From: Glacieibacterium sp965200405
GTDB lineage: Bacteria > Pseudomonadota > Alphaproteobacteria > Sphingomonadales > Sphingomonadaceae
DNA length: 64,000 nucleotides
Direction of reading: 5' to 3'
Assembly: GCF_965200405.1 (NCBI RefSeq)
Contig: NZ_OZ241356.1
Coordinates: forward strand, 2,666,001-2,730,000
This document shows, piece after piece, positions 1-9,063 of this stretch; the stretch's first letter is position 1; every line of letters starts with the position of its first letter. Position numbers and translations under genes: made by a program. The notes under the pieces are model-generated. The model saw only the letters and a list, made by a program, of their open reading frames with translations. It was not told the origin of the DNA and searched no databases.

Positions 1-713
1 CGATCCGCAAGACGCCGATCGTGGTCAACGACTCCCGCGGTTTCTACACGTCGCGATGCTTCGGCACCTATGTGCAGGAGGGACTGACGCTGCTCGGCGA
101 GGGCGTCAATCCGGCGCTCATCGAGAATGTCGGCAAGCACATGGGCATGCCGGTCGGGCCGCTGGCGGTCAACGACGAGGTCGGCCTCGACCTGTCGTAC
201 AAGATCGGCAAGCAGACCGCCGCCGATCTGGGCATCACCGACCAGGGCCCGGGCGGGCGCGTCATCGAGACGATGCACGAACTCGGCCGCCAGGGTCGCA
301 AAAACGGCAAGGGCTTCTACGTCTATCCCGACGCGCCGGCCAAGAAGTACCTCTGGCCCGAACTCGTCGCGACCGTGTCCGACGGCCTCGCCGAGCACCA
401 GCCCACCCCGGAAGCAATCCGCGAACGGCTGCTGTACCGCCAGATGGTCGAATGCGCCCGTTGCTTCGACGAAGGCGTGCTCGAGACGCCCGAGGACGGC
501 GACCTCGGCGCGATCTTTGGCTGGGGCTTTGCGCCGTTCACTGGCGGACCTTTCAGCCACATGGACACGATCGGCCTCGCCAACGTGGTCGAGATCCTCG
601 ATGGCCTTGCCGAGCGGCATGGTGAGCGCTTTGCACCGCCGCAGCTCCTGCGAGACATGGCTGCCAAGGGCGAAACCTTCTACGGCCGCGCGGCGATGAA
701 GGCCGCAGCTTAG
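1..713 (+). CDS. 3-hydroxyacyl-CoA dehydrogenase, C-terminal part (FadB/FadJ type), 5' end outside the window
   Basis: The reading frame is open from base 3 and its start lies upstream of the window. The visible 236 or so residues begin at KTPIVVNDSRGF, the segment that follows the NAD-binding Rossmann domain in FadB/FadJ multifunctional proteins. They contain both halves of the 3HCDH C-terminal region: the first with GVNPALIENVGKHMGMPVGP, the second with LLYRQMVECARCFDEGVLET and GWGFAPFTGGPFSHMD. The family oxidises L-3-hydroxyacyl-CoA to 3-ketoacyl-CoA in fatty-acid beta-oxidation, usually fused to an N-terminal enoyl-CoA hydratase domain that would be upstream here. The next gene follows 21 bases later. 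Whether this is the fused form or a stand-alone dehydrogenase cannot be seen. Confidence 0.9.
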   Translation, partial: IRKTPIVVNDSRGFYTSRCFGTYVQEGLTLLGEGVNPALIENVGKHMGMPVGPLAVNDEVGLDLSYKIGKQTAADLGITDQGPGGRVIETMHELGRQGRKNGKGFYVYPDAPAKKYLWPELVATVSDGLAEHQPTPEAIRERLLYRQMVECARCFDEGVLETPEDGDLGAIFGWGFAPFTGGPFSHMDTIGLANVVEILDGLAERHGERFAPPQLLRDMAAKGETFYGRAAMKAAA

Positions 714-734
714 GCTCGACCGGCGAGGTCCGCA

Positions 735-1619
735 GTGATGAGATTGCGGACCTTGGGCCTTTTGCTGCTTTTAGCAGCGGGGTTGCTGCTGGCGTTCCTG
801 ACGGTCGGCTTTGCCGAGGCTCTGCGCGATCCGATTGTCGTCCGATATAAGGTCGGTCTGGCAAACTGGCCGGCCGGCACGCCGCCGCTGCGCATCGTGC
901 AACTCACTGACCTGCACCGGGGACGACCCGATATGTCGCTGAAACGCCTTGCATCTATCGTCGGGCAGGCGAACGCGCTCGAACCGGACCTGATCGTGCT
1001 GACTGGGGACTATCATGGCGGCAAGGTCTGGGACTTGCCTTCCGGCAATCTGGACAACGCGATCACACCCTTGCGCCGGCTGCGCGCGCGACTGGGCGTC
1101 ATCGCCGTGCGAGGCAACCACGACGAGCCGTACTGGAGCCCAGGCGTCTTCGCACGGGCCGGGATCCCGCTGCTCCAGGGTCGCTGGCTTGATGTCGGCC
1201 CGGTAATCGTGGCCGGCGTCGATGACCTGACCGGGCAAGTCGATCCTCAGCACGCCGCGGCGCGCGCAATCCGCGGGGCGCCACCAGGCAAGCCGTTGAT
1301 CATGCTGGCCCATGAGCCCAGCTTTTTCGCCTGGCTGCCGAGCCGAGTGGATCTGATGCTGGCCGGGCACAGCCACGGCGGCCAGATCAGGCTCCCGCTG
1401 ATCGGCAGCCGCTCGACCGGATCGCCTTACCTCGACAAACACCTGCGCGGTCAGTTCACCGAACATGGCCAGACATTGATCGTCTCGTCAGGCGTGGGCA
1501 CATCGATCGTGCCGCTTCGCATCGGCGTGCCGCCCGAGATCGTGGAAGTAACCCTCGGACCTATTCGGTCGGCAGGAAGTCCGGCACCGACAGATAGCGC
1601 TCACCGGTATCGTAGTTAA
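735..1619 (+). CDS. Membrane-anchored metallophosphoesterase
   Basis: This is a calcineurin-like phosphoesterase of 293 or 294 residues, by family a di-metal enzyme acting on phosphomonoesters or diesters such as lipid headgroups. Metal motifs appear in order: D-x-H (LTDLH, residues 57-61), GD (TGDYHGG, about 90-96), GNHD (127-130), an isolated His in AHEP (192-194) and GHSHGGQ (211-217). Residues 4-28 are a hydrophobic helix, so the enzyme is probably inner-membrane anchored with its domain in the periplasm. The start is GTG 735 or ATG 738; a GAGG at 725-728 suits either. The last 59 bases overlap the convergent cysK gene, and the extra C-terminal tail (GPIRSAGSPAP onward) is encoded antisense to the cysK end. 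The natural substrate is unknown. Confidence 0.88.
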   Translation: MMRLRTLGLLLLLAAGLLLAFLTVGFAEALRDPIVVRYKVGLANWPAGTPPLRIVQLTDLHRGRPDMSLKRLASIVGQANALEPDLIVLTGDYHGGKVWDLPSGNLDNAITPLRRLRARLGVIAVRGNHDEPYWSPGVFARAGIPLLQGRWLDVGPVIVAGVDDLTGQVDPQHAAARAIRGAPPGKPLIMLAHEPSFFAWLPSRVDLMLAGHSHGGQIRLPLIGSRSTGSPYLDKHLRGQFTEHGQTLIVSSGVGTSIVPLRIGVPPEIVEVTLGPIRSAGSPAPTDSAHRYRS

Positions 1620-2481
1620 AGCCCAGGACGCGCGCGCCAGCAGGCAATTCGGGCAGCTTTTGCAGGATGGCCTGCAACGTCGCGCCGCTGGAGATGCCGA
1701 CCAGCATGCCTTCTACGGTCGCAGCGCGCCGGGCCATGGTCTTGGCGTCGGCGGGATCGACCTGGATGACGCCGTCGAGCAGTTGCGTGTGCAGATTGGC
1801 CGGGATGAAGCCGGCGCCGATGCCCTGGATCGCGTGGGGACCGGGCTGGCCACCTGAGATCACAGGGGACAGCGTCGGCTCGACCGCAAATACCTTCAAC
1901 TGCGGCCAATGCGGTTTGAGGACCTGGGCGACCCCGGTGATGTGCCCACCAGTGCCGACACCCGTAATCAGCGCGTCGATCGGCGTGTCGGCAAAGTCGG
2001 CAAGGATCTCCTCGGCCGTGGTGCGCACATGGACGTCGATATTCGCCGGGTTTTCGAACTGCCCCGGCAGCCAGGCACCGGGTGTTGCAGCGACGATCTC
2101 CGCAGCACGCTCCAGCGCGCCCTTCATGCCCTTTTCGCGCGGCGTCAGGTCGAAGGTGGCGCCATAGGCGAGCATCAGGCGGCGGCGCTCGATCGACATC
2201 GACTCCGGCATGACCAGGACGATCTTGTAGCCCTTGACCGCAGCGGCCATGGCAAGGCCGATGCCGGTATTGCCGCTGGTCGGTTCGACGATCGTGCCGC
2301 CCGGCTGGAGGCTGCCGTCTGCCTCGGCCGCCTCGATCATCGCCAGCCCGATCCGGTCCTTGATCGAGCCGCCGGGGTTGGACCGCTCGGACTTGATCCA
2401 CACCTCGGCATCCGGGAACAGACGGCCCATCCGGATGTGCGGCGTATTACCGATGGTCGCAAGAATGCTGTCGGCTTTCAT
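1561..2481 (-). CDS. cysK: Cysteine synthase A (O-acetylserine sulfhydrylase)
   Basis: This 306-residue PLP enzyme makes L-cysteine from O-acetyl-L-serine and sulfide in the cytoplasm. The PLP lysine is in NPGGSIKDR (K41), the substrate loop is PTSGNTG (about 67-73) and the phosphate-binding glycine loop is GVGTGGHITG. The length is normal for CysK. The start ATG overlaps the TGA of the upstream MFS gene by four bases, so the two are probably co-transcribed. The 3' end overlaps the oppositely directed metallophosphoesterase gene by 59 bases. CysM and cystathionine beta-synthase-like paralogues are less likely because of the length and the very CysK-like N-terminus (ILATIGNTPHIRM). Confidence 0.93.
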   Translation of the reverse strand: MKADSILATIGNTPHIRMGRLFPDAEVWIKSERSNPGGSIKDRIGLAMIEAAEADGSLQPGGTIVEPTSGNTGIGLAMAAAVKGYKIVLVMPESMSIERRRLMLAYGATFDLTPREKGMKGALERAAEIVAATPGAWLPGQFENPANIDVHVRTTAEEILADFADTPIDALITGVGTGGHITGVAQVLKPHWPQLKVFAVEPTLSPVISGGQPGPHAIQGIGAGFIPANLHTQLLDGVIQVDPADAKTMARRAATVEGMLVGISSGATLQAILQKLPELPAGARVLGFNYDTGERYLSVPDFLPTE

Positions 2482-3770
2482 CGAGTCACTCCGGCTTCGT
2501 TGATTTCTTCACTGATAGCGGATTTGGCGGCAGGAGGTGAGTCCTCGGGCGCCACGAAACGGTCGGCCCGGCGCAGCTCGGGAAACAGGAACGCCCAGAT
2601 CAGCGCGACCAGCACAGCACCGATGCCGCCCAGCACCACCGCCTCGACCGGCCCGAGCCACGCCGCGGTCAGGCCGCTCTCGAACTCTCCCAGCTCGTTG
2701 GAGGCGGAGATAAACAGCATCGACACGGCGGATACACGGCCGCGCATCGAGTCCGGGGTGTGCAGCTGGATCAACGACGAGCGCACATAGACCGACATCA
2801 TGTCGGCCGCGCCAAGGATGCCGAGGCAGCCCAGCGAGACAATGAGGTTGCGCGACAGGCCGAAACCGATGGTGGTCAGGCCGAAGACGCCGACGCAGAC
2901 GAACATGACGATGCCGACGTTGCGGCTCAGCGGTCGACGGGTCAGCCAGAGCGCAACCGCCGCCGCACCGACGGCGGGCGCGGCACGCAGCGGTCCAAGG
3001 CCTTCGACGCCGACATGGAGAACGTCTCGGGCAAACACCGGGAGCATCGCAGTGGCGCCGCCAAGCAGCACGGCGAACAGGTCGAGGCTGATCGCACCGA
3101 GGACGATGCGGTTGCGGCGGACGTAGCTCAGGCCCTCGACCGTGGCGCGCCACGGGGAGGCGTCGGAGCGCGGCGGCAGGGGCACTGCCGTAATCTGGAA
3201 CAGCGCGAACAGCGAACTGGCGAACAGCACGGCCGCGGTCAGGTACGGCGCGGCAGAGTTGGCGGCGAACAGGAAGGCGCCAAGCGGCGGGCCGACGACG
3301 GCGCCGGTCTGCATGCCGATCGAGCTCCAGGCGATAGCCGTCGGCAACATGGCGCGGGGGACAAGGTTTGGGGCAAGGGCGGAAAGCGACGGTCCGGAGA
3401 AGGCACGGCCGATGCCGATGAGGACCGCAACGATGAACAGGGCGGGCAGGGTGGTGGCGTTGTAGAGGCCGAGAATGCCGAGGAAGGCGGCGCCGCTGAA
3501 CTGGAGGGCGAGCGCGGCGCGGGCGATATAGCGGCGGTCGATGCGGTCGGCCACATAACCGACGACCAGGGTCAGCATGAATAGCGGCAGGAACTGCGCC
3601 AGCCCGATCATGCCGAGCATGAAGGCCGCCTCGCGCGGTGGCATGGTTTCGCGCGAGATTGCATAGACTTGCCAGCCGATGACGATGACCAGCATCATGC
3701 CGCCGACGGTCGCCGCGAAGCGGGCGGCCCAGAAGGCACGGAAGTTTGGGATCGAGAAGGGGGACGGCAT
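2478..3770 (-). CDS. MFS transporter of the EntS/MFS_3 type
   Basis: This integral membrane protein has about 430 residues and a pattern of twelve hydrophobic segments. Its N-terminus (IPNFRAFWAARFAATVGGMM) and the cytoplasmic loop YVADRIDRRYIARAA fit the MFS_3 exporters related to enterobactin exporter EntS. These work by proton antiport and their substrates are very varied. I place the start at the ATG at 3770, where the conserved family N-terminus begins; the frame stays open to 3857 but that extension looks non-coding. The gene is upstream of cysK with a four-base ATGA overlap, so it may export a thiol or sulfur compound. That link is inference from position only. Confidence 0.82.
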   Translation of the reverse strand: MPSPFSIPNFRAFWAARFAATVGGMMLVIVIGWQVYAISRETMPPREAAFMLGMIGLAQFLPLFMLTLVVGYVADRIDRRYIARAALALQFSGAAFLGILGLYNATTLPALFIVAVLIGIGRAFSGPSLSALAPNLVPRAMLPTAIAWSSIGMQTGAVVGPPLGAFLFAANSAAPYLTAAVLFASSLFALFQITAVPLPPRSDASPWRATVEGLSYVRRNRIVLGAISLDLFAVLLGGATAMLPVFARDVLHVGVEGLGPLRAAPAVGAAAVALWLTRRPLSRNVGIVMFVCVGVFGLTTIGFGLSRNLIVSLGCLGILGAADMMSVYVRSSLIQLHTPDSMRGRVSAVSMLFISASNELGEFESGLTAAWLGPVEAVVLGGIGAVLVALIWAFLFPELRRADRFVAPEDSPPAAKSAISEEINEAGVTR

Positions 3771-3856
3771 CCCGACCTGACTAAGCGGCACGACGAACCG
3801 GAGCAAGGCGGTCGCCGGACAGTAAAACTTTGTGCGACGATATTCCGGGCGCAACA

Positions 3857-3885
3857 TTGACAGCGACCGTCACGAGTGTACTAGA
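3857..3885 (+). promoter_or_regulatory. Candidate promoter for the membrane protein gene
   Basis: A perfect TTGACA lies at 3857-3862. A weak -10-like TACTAG follows after 16 bases at 3879-3884, about 25 bases before the ATG at 3910. The spacer between the MFS gene (leftward) and this gene (rightward) is 139 bases. The -10 match is poor, so this is only a candidate. Confidence 0.35.
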
Positions 3886-3909
3886 CATATAGCACAGTAG
3901 GACCTGGGA

Positions 3910-4935
3910 ATGATCGAAGAGCGCGACCTCGATGCGGCCGTAGCGGCCGGCGTACTCGACGCCCCGACGCGCGAGCGGCTGGTGGTGTTCGCGCGCGAGC
4001 ATCGCCGCGGCATCGTCGGCGCCGACGAAGAGCAGTTCCGTTTGCTGACCGGGTTCAACGACATCTTCGTCACCATCGCCGTCGGCCTGACGCTGTTCGC
4101 GATCGCGACGTTGGCCGGTCGCATCACCCCGGCGCTCGGCTCGGCCGGAGTCGCCGCGGCCAGTTGGGGCCTTGCCGAATATTTCACCCGTCAGAAGCGC
4201 ATGGCCCTGCCCAGCATCGTGCTGCTGCTGACCTTTGCGTTCGGCGTCATGGGGACACTGACCATGCTGCTGACCGGCGGCGACCAGATGAGCTTCAGCG
4301 GCGGCGCGGTGCCGGTCGGATTGATTGGTGCAGCGGCCGGCTCGGCTATCGCGGCCTGGCTGCACTGGCGGCGGTTCATGGTGCCGATTACCGTTGCGGC
4401 GGGCGCCGGCGCCATCGTCGTGATGATCCTCGCCAGCCTGGCGACGCTGACCACCTCGGCGCGCGAACCGATGCTGCTGGCGACGGCAGTGTGCGGCCTA
4501 GGTGTCTTCGCGTTCGCGCTATGGGCCGATGCCCGCGATCGCCGCCGCGTCACCCGCTGGTCCGACGTCGCGTTCTGGCTGCACCTGCTGGCGGCGCCGC
4601 TGATCGTCCATCCGGTGTTCGCGCTGGTGGGATTGATGGACGGCCGCCCGGCCCCGGGCGCCGCGGTCACGGTGGTCGCGGTCTATGCCGTGCTGACGCT
4701 CGTGGCACTGGCGATCGATCGGCGCGCCCTGCTGGTTTCGGCGCTGGCCTATGTCATCTACGCCATCAATGCGTTGATCGGCCGTGGCGACAGCATCAGT
4801 GGCTCGTTCGCGATCACGGCGCTGATCATCGGGCTGTTCTTGGTGCTGCTGTCCGCCGGCTGGCGCCCGATCCGGGCAAAGGTGCTGGCACTGTTGCCGT
4901 CGAGCATTACCGGGCAATTGCCGGCGGCGGCCTGA
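3910..4935 (+). CDS. Multi-pass membrane protein of unknown function
   Basis: This 341-residue protein has a soluble, charged N-terminal segment (about 1-45, IEERDLDAAVAAGVLDAPT) followed by about nine or ten hydrophobic segments to the C-terminus. The N-terminal part resembles the short domain in front of predicted membrane proteins of the DUF2157/DUF4401 kind, but I am not certain of the family. A GGGA precedes the ATG closely. The gene ends 21 bases before the convergent esterase gene and has no obvious operon partner. It contains no recognisable catalytic motif. Confidence 0.75.
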   Translation: MIEERDLDAAVAAGVLDAPTRERLVVFAREHRRGIVGADEEQFRLLTGFNDIFVTIAVGLTLFAIATLAGRITPALGSAGVAAASWGLAEYFTRQKRMALPSIVLLLTFAFGVMGTLTMLLTGGDQMSFSGGAVPVGLIGAAAGSAIAAWLHWRRFMVPITVAAGAGAIVVMILASLATLTTSAREPMLLATAVCGLGVFAFALWADARDRRRVTRWSDVAFWLHLLAAPLIVHPVFALVGLMDGRPAPGAAVTVVAVYAVLTLVALAIDRRALLVSALAYVIYAINALIGRGDSISGSFAITALIIGLFLVLLSAGWRPIRAKVLALLPSSITGQLPAAA

Positions 4936-4956
4936 CGCCATCCGCCGGCCAGCGCC

Positions 4957-6171
4957 TCAGTCCCGGAACAGCATCGGCGCGAACTGCAGCAGGCTGCGCC
5001 GCCATGTCAGGAACTCGTGCGCGGTATTGGGCGAGACGTAGAAGGCGCTCTTGATGCCGGCCTTCTTGATCGCCTCCGCATTGGCCCGCGGATCGACGGG
5101 CGGTCCGCCCGGCGGGCCGCTACGGCCGCCTTCCAATTCGCGGCTGCCGAAACTGACGAACGTCAGCTTGAGCTTGTCGCGGTAGCCCGGGGTCTTGTCG
5201 ACGTCCTCGACCGAGACGCTGCCGCCGCTCAACAGGCCCATATAGGCGAACTTGTCGAGGTTCGCCGGGACGATCAGCTTGGTCTCGAAGCCACCCATCG
5301 AAAGGCCCGCCATGGCCCGGTGCCGCTGGTCCGCGAGCGTGCGGTACTGGCTGTCGACATAGGGGATCAGCTCGTCGACTAGCACTGTCTGGAACGGCTT
5401 GATGTTAAAGCTGGCCAGGCCGCCGGGACTGCCCGGCTTGATGTCGTTGGTCATGCCATAGGTCATCACGATGATGAACGGCCGCGCCTTACCGGTCGCG
5501 ATCAGATTGTCCATGATCAGATTGGCGTGGCCCTGGTTTGCCCAAGCAGTCTCGTCCTCGCCCCAGCCATGCTGCAGGTACAGTACCGGATAGCGGGTAC
5601 TACCGGCCTTGTCGTAGCCGGGTGGAGTGTAGACGAAGGCGCGGCGCTGCGTGCCGGTGCTTGGTGACGCGAACAGAACCTGTTCGACACGGCCGTGCGG
5701 GACGTTCTTGAGCGCGTAGAAGTCCGCATCCTTTGCCGGAATCTCGATGCTGCTTTCCCAGCGCGTCGAGCCGTAGAAGTTCAGCGTGCCGGGATCGTTG
5801 AAGGTGCCGCCGTCGACGGTCAGGTGATAATAGTGAAAGCCCTCGTCGAGCGGTCCCTCCGACGTACCGGTCCAGGCGCCGTCCGCATCCTTGGCCAGCA
5901 CGGTGCCGCCGCGTCCACCAAGGCCCAGGCTGACCTTGACCGCCTTTGCATCGGGCGCAACCACCCGGAAACGTGCGTAACCCTGCGAGTTGACCTGCGG
6001 ATACTGCTGACCCGGTTGATTGACCGACGAAGGCTTGAAGTCCTCGATCACCGGGGCGGCGGGTCCCGGCGCGGCGGTCGCGGAAGTTTGTGCCGATGCC
6101 GGCAACGCCGTTGCAATGGCGATGGTTGTGGTGGCGATGGTCGCCAAAAACACAGTAGCGGTCAGTTTCAA
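4957..6171 (-). CDS. Secreted alpha/beta-hydrolase esterase, enterochelin-esterase/feruloyl-esterase type
   Basis: This is a 404-residue exported protein. Residues 1-27 form a signal peptide ending near PASAQ. Residues about 45-135 look like an immunoglobulin-like or CBM48-like N-terminal domain (YARFRVVAPDAKAVKVSLG). The rest is an esterase-D type alpha/beta-hydrolase with YPVLYLQHGWGEDE, the nucleophile elbow GLSMGG and a C-terminal His in NTAHEFLTWRR. The family includes Fes-like siderophore esterases and the feruloyl/acetyl-xylan esterase domains of xylanases, so the substrate is probably an ester on a plant polymer or a siderophore in the periplasm. The gene stands alone, with a 345-base non-coding region upstream. 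Confidence 0.85.
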   Translation of the reverse strand: MKLTATVFLATIATTTIAIATALPASAQTSATAAPGPAAPVIEDFKPSSVNQPGQQYPQVNSQGYARFRVVAPDAKAVKVSLGLGGRGGTVLAKDADGAWTGTSEGPLDEGFHYYHLTVDGGTFNDPGTLNFYGSTRWESSIEIPAKDADFYALKNVPHGRVEQVLFASPSTGTQRRAFVYTPPGYDKAGSTRYPVLYLQHGWGEDETAWANQGHANLIMDNLIATGKARPFIIVMTYGMTNDIKPGSPGGLASFNIKPFQTVLVDELIPYVDSQYRTLADQRHRAMAGLSMGGFETKLIVPANLDKFAYMGLLSGGSVSVEDVDKTPGYRDKLKLTFVSFGSRELEGGRSGPPGGPPVDPRANAEAIKKAGIKSAFYVSPNTAHEFLTWRRSLLQFAPMLFRD

Positions 6172-6459
6172 CTGAAGTCCTCCCCGATAGTCGACGGCCG
6201 GTTAGCGGCTCGTGCTGGTGAATTGTCTGAGTTGTTGCAGGTGTCTGTCTCCACGACAAGAGCAGGCTTCAATTTCCTGCCGCGGATGAGCGAATCCTTC
6301 CGCTCGTCGCAGCTCGACCGTCCAAAGAAACAAAGCCAATCCGCTCCGCACCGTCTCTACAATTGCCTGGAGCTACCAGCACCTCTGCTGCGCGATCCGG
6401 CTTCGCAGCATGGTCCATCCATATCGGGCTGCCACCTGCTAAAGCGCGCAAGCACAGGA

Positions 6460-6490
6460 TTGACACTGAGTGACACTTCATGCGTGATAT
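6460..6490 (+). promoter_or_regulatory. Candidate promoter in the 345-base gap 6172-6516
   Basis: The gap between the divergent esterase and His-rich protein genes has no credible gene. Near its right end is TTGACA (6460-6465), followed by a TGACACT direct repeat and TGATAT (6485-6490), 30 bases before the ATG at 6520. The 19-base spacing is long, so this is a weak prediction. I see nothing else in the rest of the gap. Confidence 0.3.
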
Positions 6491-6519
6491 CGAGAGTTTG
6501 ATCATAACGGGGGACCGTG

Positions 6520-6903
6520 ATGAGAATACTTACGAAAGTGGTAGCGACGCTATCGACGATGTTGCTTCTCGTTCCGGTTTCCGCTGGCGCCAGGCGTTAT
6601 GACGACTGGCATCATGATCATCACCACCATGATCACGATGGAAGCGCCGCCGCGGGTGTTGCGCTGGGTATCGGTTTGCTAGGCATCGCGGCCGCTGTGG
6701 CAGCGAAGAACAAGCAAAAGGCCGATGAGCGACGCGATGCATATAGTTATGGATATGCGACCAGCTATGGCGGCAACGTCTACTCGCCAGCGCGAGACGT
6801 GAACTGTTATCGCGGCGAGCGTCGCTGCTATGTCCGCGGTCAGATTTCGTACGAATGGACGGACCAGCAGTTTGGTTACGATCCTTACCGCCGGGGTTAT
6901 TGA
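6520..6903 (+). CDS. Small exported His-rich protein of unknown function
   Basis: This protein of about 127 residues has an N-terminal signal or anchor (about 1-24), a His/Asp-rich patch (DDWHHDHHHHDHDG), and a glycine/alanine hydrophobic segment (AAAGVALGIGLLGIAAAVAA). Its tail is rich in Tyr, Gly and Arg and has two Cys residues (NCYRGERRCY). GTG 6517 directly precedes ATG 6520; I chose the ATG. The His cluster could bind metal ions, but nothing else supports that. The following gene starts three bases after the stop, so both are probably on one transcript. Confidence 0.7.
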   Translation: MRILTKVVATLSTMLLLVPVSAGARRYDDWHHDHHHHDHDGSAAAGVALGIGLLGIAAAVAAKNKQKADERRDAYSYGYATSYGGNVYSPARDVNCYRGERRCYVRGQISYEWTDQQFGYDPYRRGY

Positions 6904-6905
6904 TA

Positions 6906-7373
6906 ATGCGCGTCTATGATCTTGCGCTCGTAACGGCTTTCGTCGCCTTTTTTGGAACTGCGGCGATTTCCGCTGCCGCAGTAGTGCCGTCACCGCCGCA
7001 AACGGTCAACATGGACTTGGCGGCATCCAGTGCGATCCGCTCGGTGTTGGCAGGGCAGTTCGGCGAAGGCCACATCGCCATGTTGCAGGCGCTTGGTCAC
7101 CAACAGGCGGTCGCGGCAACGTGCGCGGGTTTCACGATCGATCCTCGTATTTATTCGAATGAGTTCGACCTGATCTACGATGATGCCAAGGGTAAGCCGC
7201 GTGCGCTCAAGGCCGGCGAAAAGCTGAAGTTGGAGCGCCAGGCGACGCTGGCGCTCGGCATGGCTTTCGGTGCGCAGGTCGCCATCTCGGCGAACGATCA
7301 TCCCGCGTTTTGCAAAGCTGCTGCACTGGAGCGCGCCAGTGGCAAGGTCGATCATCTGGTCTGGAAAAAATAG
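6906..7373 (+). CDS. Small secreted protein of unknown function
   Basis: This protein of about 155 residues starts with a signal peptide (MRVYDLALVTAFVAFFGTAA, cleavage near ISAAA). The mature part is mostly alpha-helical in composition, with two Cys (ATCAGF and PAFCKAA) that could form a disulfide in the periplasm. I chose ATG 6906, three bases after the stop of the preceding gene, over an in-frame ATG at 6855 because only the former gives a signal peptide. No family is recognised. Confidence 0.7.
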   Translation: MRVYDLALVTAFVAFFGTAAISAAAVVPSPPQTVNMDLAASSAIRSVLAGQFGEGHIAMLQALGHQQAVAATCAGFTIDPRIYSNEFDLIYDDAKGKPRALKAGEKLKLERQATLALGMAFGAQVAISANDHPAFCKAAALERASGKVDHLVWKK

Positions 7374-7441
7374 CTGTCGATAGGCTGGCAACTTGGGTGT
7401 GCCGGTCGATACGCCGAGCCAATATACCGGAGCAGTGACCG

Positions 7442-8206
7442 ATGATGCCGGTGCGCATAAAACCAAGCTGGCGCCCCGCCGTTGCGGTCTACCTGATCTA
7501 TAACAGCATCATTTTCACGACTTGGGCCGCGGTTGGCTCGCGCTATACCGACATGGTCTCTGCACGTGTCGCGTTGACCAGCCTCGATCTCCCACTTGGT
7601 CTGGGGGCGCTGTTCTGCATCTTCGCAGTAACCAGGCTGGGCTGGTGGCGTCCGGCAACGCGCGAGGTCGTGCGAGGTGGGCCGCTGTGGGCCGCCGGCC
7701 TGGTGTTGTTCGGCATGGTAGGGATGATCCTCGTGAATGCCTCGGCGACGTCCTGGTCGAGCATCTCGCCCGGGCATCTGGCCATGCTGGTCGCCGCAGG
7801 AATACTGGTCGGCTTCAACGAGGAACTGGTGAACCGCGGCGTGATGGTGACCGGCGTGCGCGGATCGACAGCAAACGAAACCTGGGCGTGGTTCTGGTCG
7901 TCGGTTCTGTTCGGCGCCATGCATATCCCGAATGCGCTTTTCGGCCTGCCCCTGCTCGCCGGTCTTTTGCAGGGCCTCGTTGCCGCAATCATGGGTTGCG
8001 GCCTGTACGTTTTGAGGCGCGTGAGCGGGGCGATCTGGCTGCCGATGGCGATGCACGGCGCTTGGGATTTCACATCTTTTACCGCCCAGGCAACGGACGC
8101 GCATCCGGCACTCTCGCCGGTAGTCCAATCGGGCACCTACCTGCTCGCCGTCATCGCCGTGATCGCAGTTCTCTGGCGCGAGAGACGGGTGCGAGCGGCA
8201 GGTTGA
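7442..8206 (+). CDS. CPBP-family intramembrane metalloprotease
   Basis: This 254-residue membrane protein has about seven or eight hydrophobic segments and the Abi/CPBP (CAAX-protease-like) motifs. EExxxR is present as EELVNRG, FxxxH as FGAMH, and a third motif is present as HGAWDF. Eukaryotic homologues (Rce1) cleave prenylated proteins; bacterial members are mostly uncharacterised, and some give self-immunity to bacteriocins or act in regulated proteolysis. GGAG lies a few bases before the ATG. The gene is single, preceded by a small secreted protein gene and followed by another membrane protein. Confidence 0.85.
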   Translation: MMPVRIKPSWRPAVAVYLIYNSIIFTTWAAVGSRYTDMVSARVALTSLDLPLGLGALFCIFAVTRLGWWRPATREVVRGGPLWAAGLVLFGMVGMILVNASATSWSSISPGHLAMLVAAGILVGFNEELVNRGVMVTGVRGSTANETWAWFWSSVLFGAMHIPNALFGLPLLAGLLQGLVAAIMGCGLYVLRRVSGAIWLPMAMHGAWDFTSFTAQATDAHPALSPVVQSGTYLLAVIAVIAVLWRERRVRAAG

Positions 8207-8307
8207 ATGCGCCTTGCGCCACCGCAATCTGCGACGCCTTCCAATTTTTTGGGTCACGCGACAAGCTGCCATTCGGCAACGGCGCTCATTTTAGGAAATG
8301 CTGCAGC

Positions 8308-8976
8308 ATGGACGTGATGAAGCTCATCCAGTCGCTCGACGAGGCGCTCTACAGCGTCATGAGTTGGCTGGTATTCTATCCCCTGACGTTCTGGCGGACC
8401 ATGATCCGGCCGCTTGAGATGATGGCTTATGCCGATCGGGAAGCGTCGGATCGCGGCGAGGATCAGTATGACGATGCAATCCGGCCGCCGCTTTTCCTGT
8501 TCATCACACTGTTGATTTCGCACGGCCTCGAACTTCTCGTCATGGGCCAGAACCCGCTTATCGCCGATCGCCACGGCCTTGCCGCGCTTGTCGACAGCGA
8601 TTTCGCGCTGCTCGGGCTGCGCCTGCTGCTGTTCAGCCTGTTCACGCTGACGATGGCGGTCACCCTGCTTCGCCGGCAGGGTACGCGACTGACACACACC
8701 AGTCTGCGGCGGCCATTCTACGGCCAGTGCTTCGCAGCGGCCCCGTTCGCGCTGCTTATCGGCATCGGGACGTTGATGATGAGCGGCGGCCGGCCAATGC
8801 TGGACGTCGCAGGTCTCGTCACGATCGTCGCTGCCCTGGTCTGGTATCTCGGCGTCCAGTCACTCTGGTTCTCGCGAAAGCTTGGCATTTCCATGCTGGC
8901 TGGGTTCGGCAATGCCGCTCTCGCAACAATCATAAGCCTCGTGCTGTTTGTCTCCGCTGCGGTCATCATCAGTTGA
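8308..8976 (+). CDS. Predicted membrane protein, permease or Yip1-like
   Basis: This 222-residue protein begins with an amphipathic, charged segment (SLDEALYSVMSWLVFYPLTF) followed by four or five hydrophobic helices (FLFITLLISHGLELL, LRLLLFSLFTLTMAV, AAPFALLIGIGTLMM, and two near the C-terminus). The layout resembles small Yip1-domain proteins, but no diagnostic motif is present. The start at ATG 8308 is chosen because upstream sequence in the same frame is antisense-like and has poor composition. The function is unknown. Confidence 0.65.
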   Translation: MDVMKLIQSLDEALYSVMSWLVFYPLTFWRTMIRPLEMMAYADREASDRGEDQYDDAIRPPLFLFITLLISHGLELLVMGQNPLIADRHGLAALVDSDFALLGLRLLLFSLFTLTMAVTLLRRQGTRLTHTSLRRPFYGQCFAAAPFALLIGIGTLMMSGGRPMLDVAGLVTIVAALVWYLGVQSLWFSRKLGISMLAGFGNAALATIISLVLFVSAAVIIS

Positions 8977-9063
8977 ATATGGCGCGGCTTTTTGCTTCGA
9001 TGCCGTGCGTTTGATCGCGGTGTGCAATTCGCATCGCTTCGGCTGGAACACGGGAGAACACTT

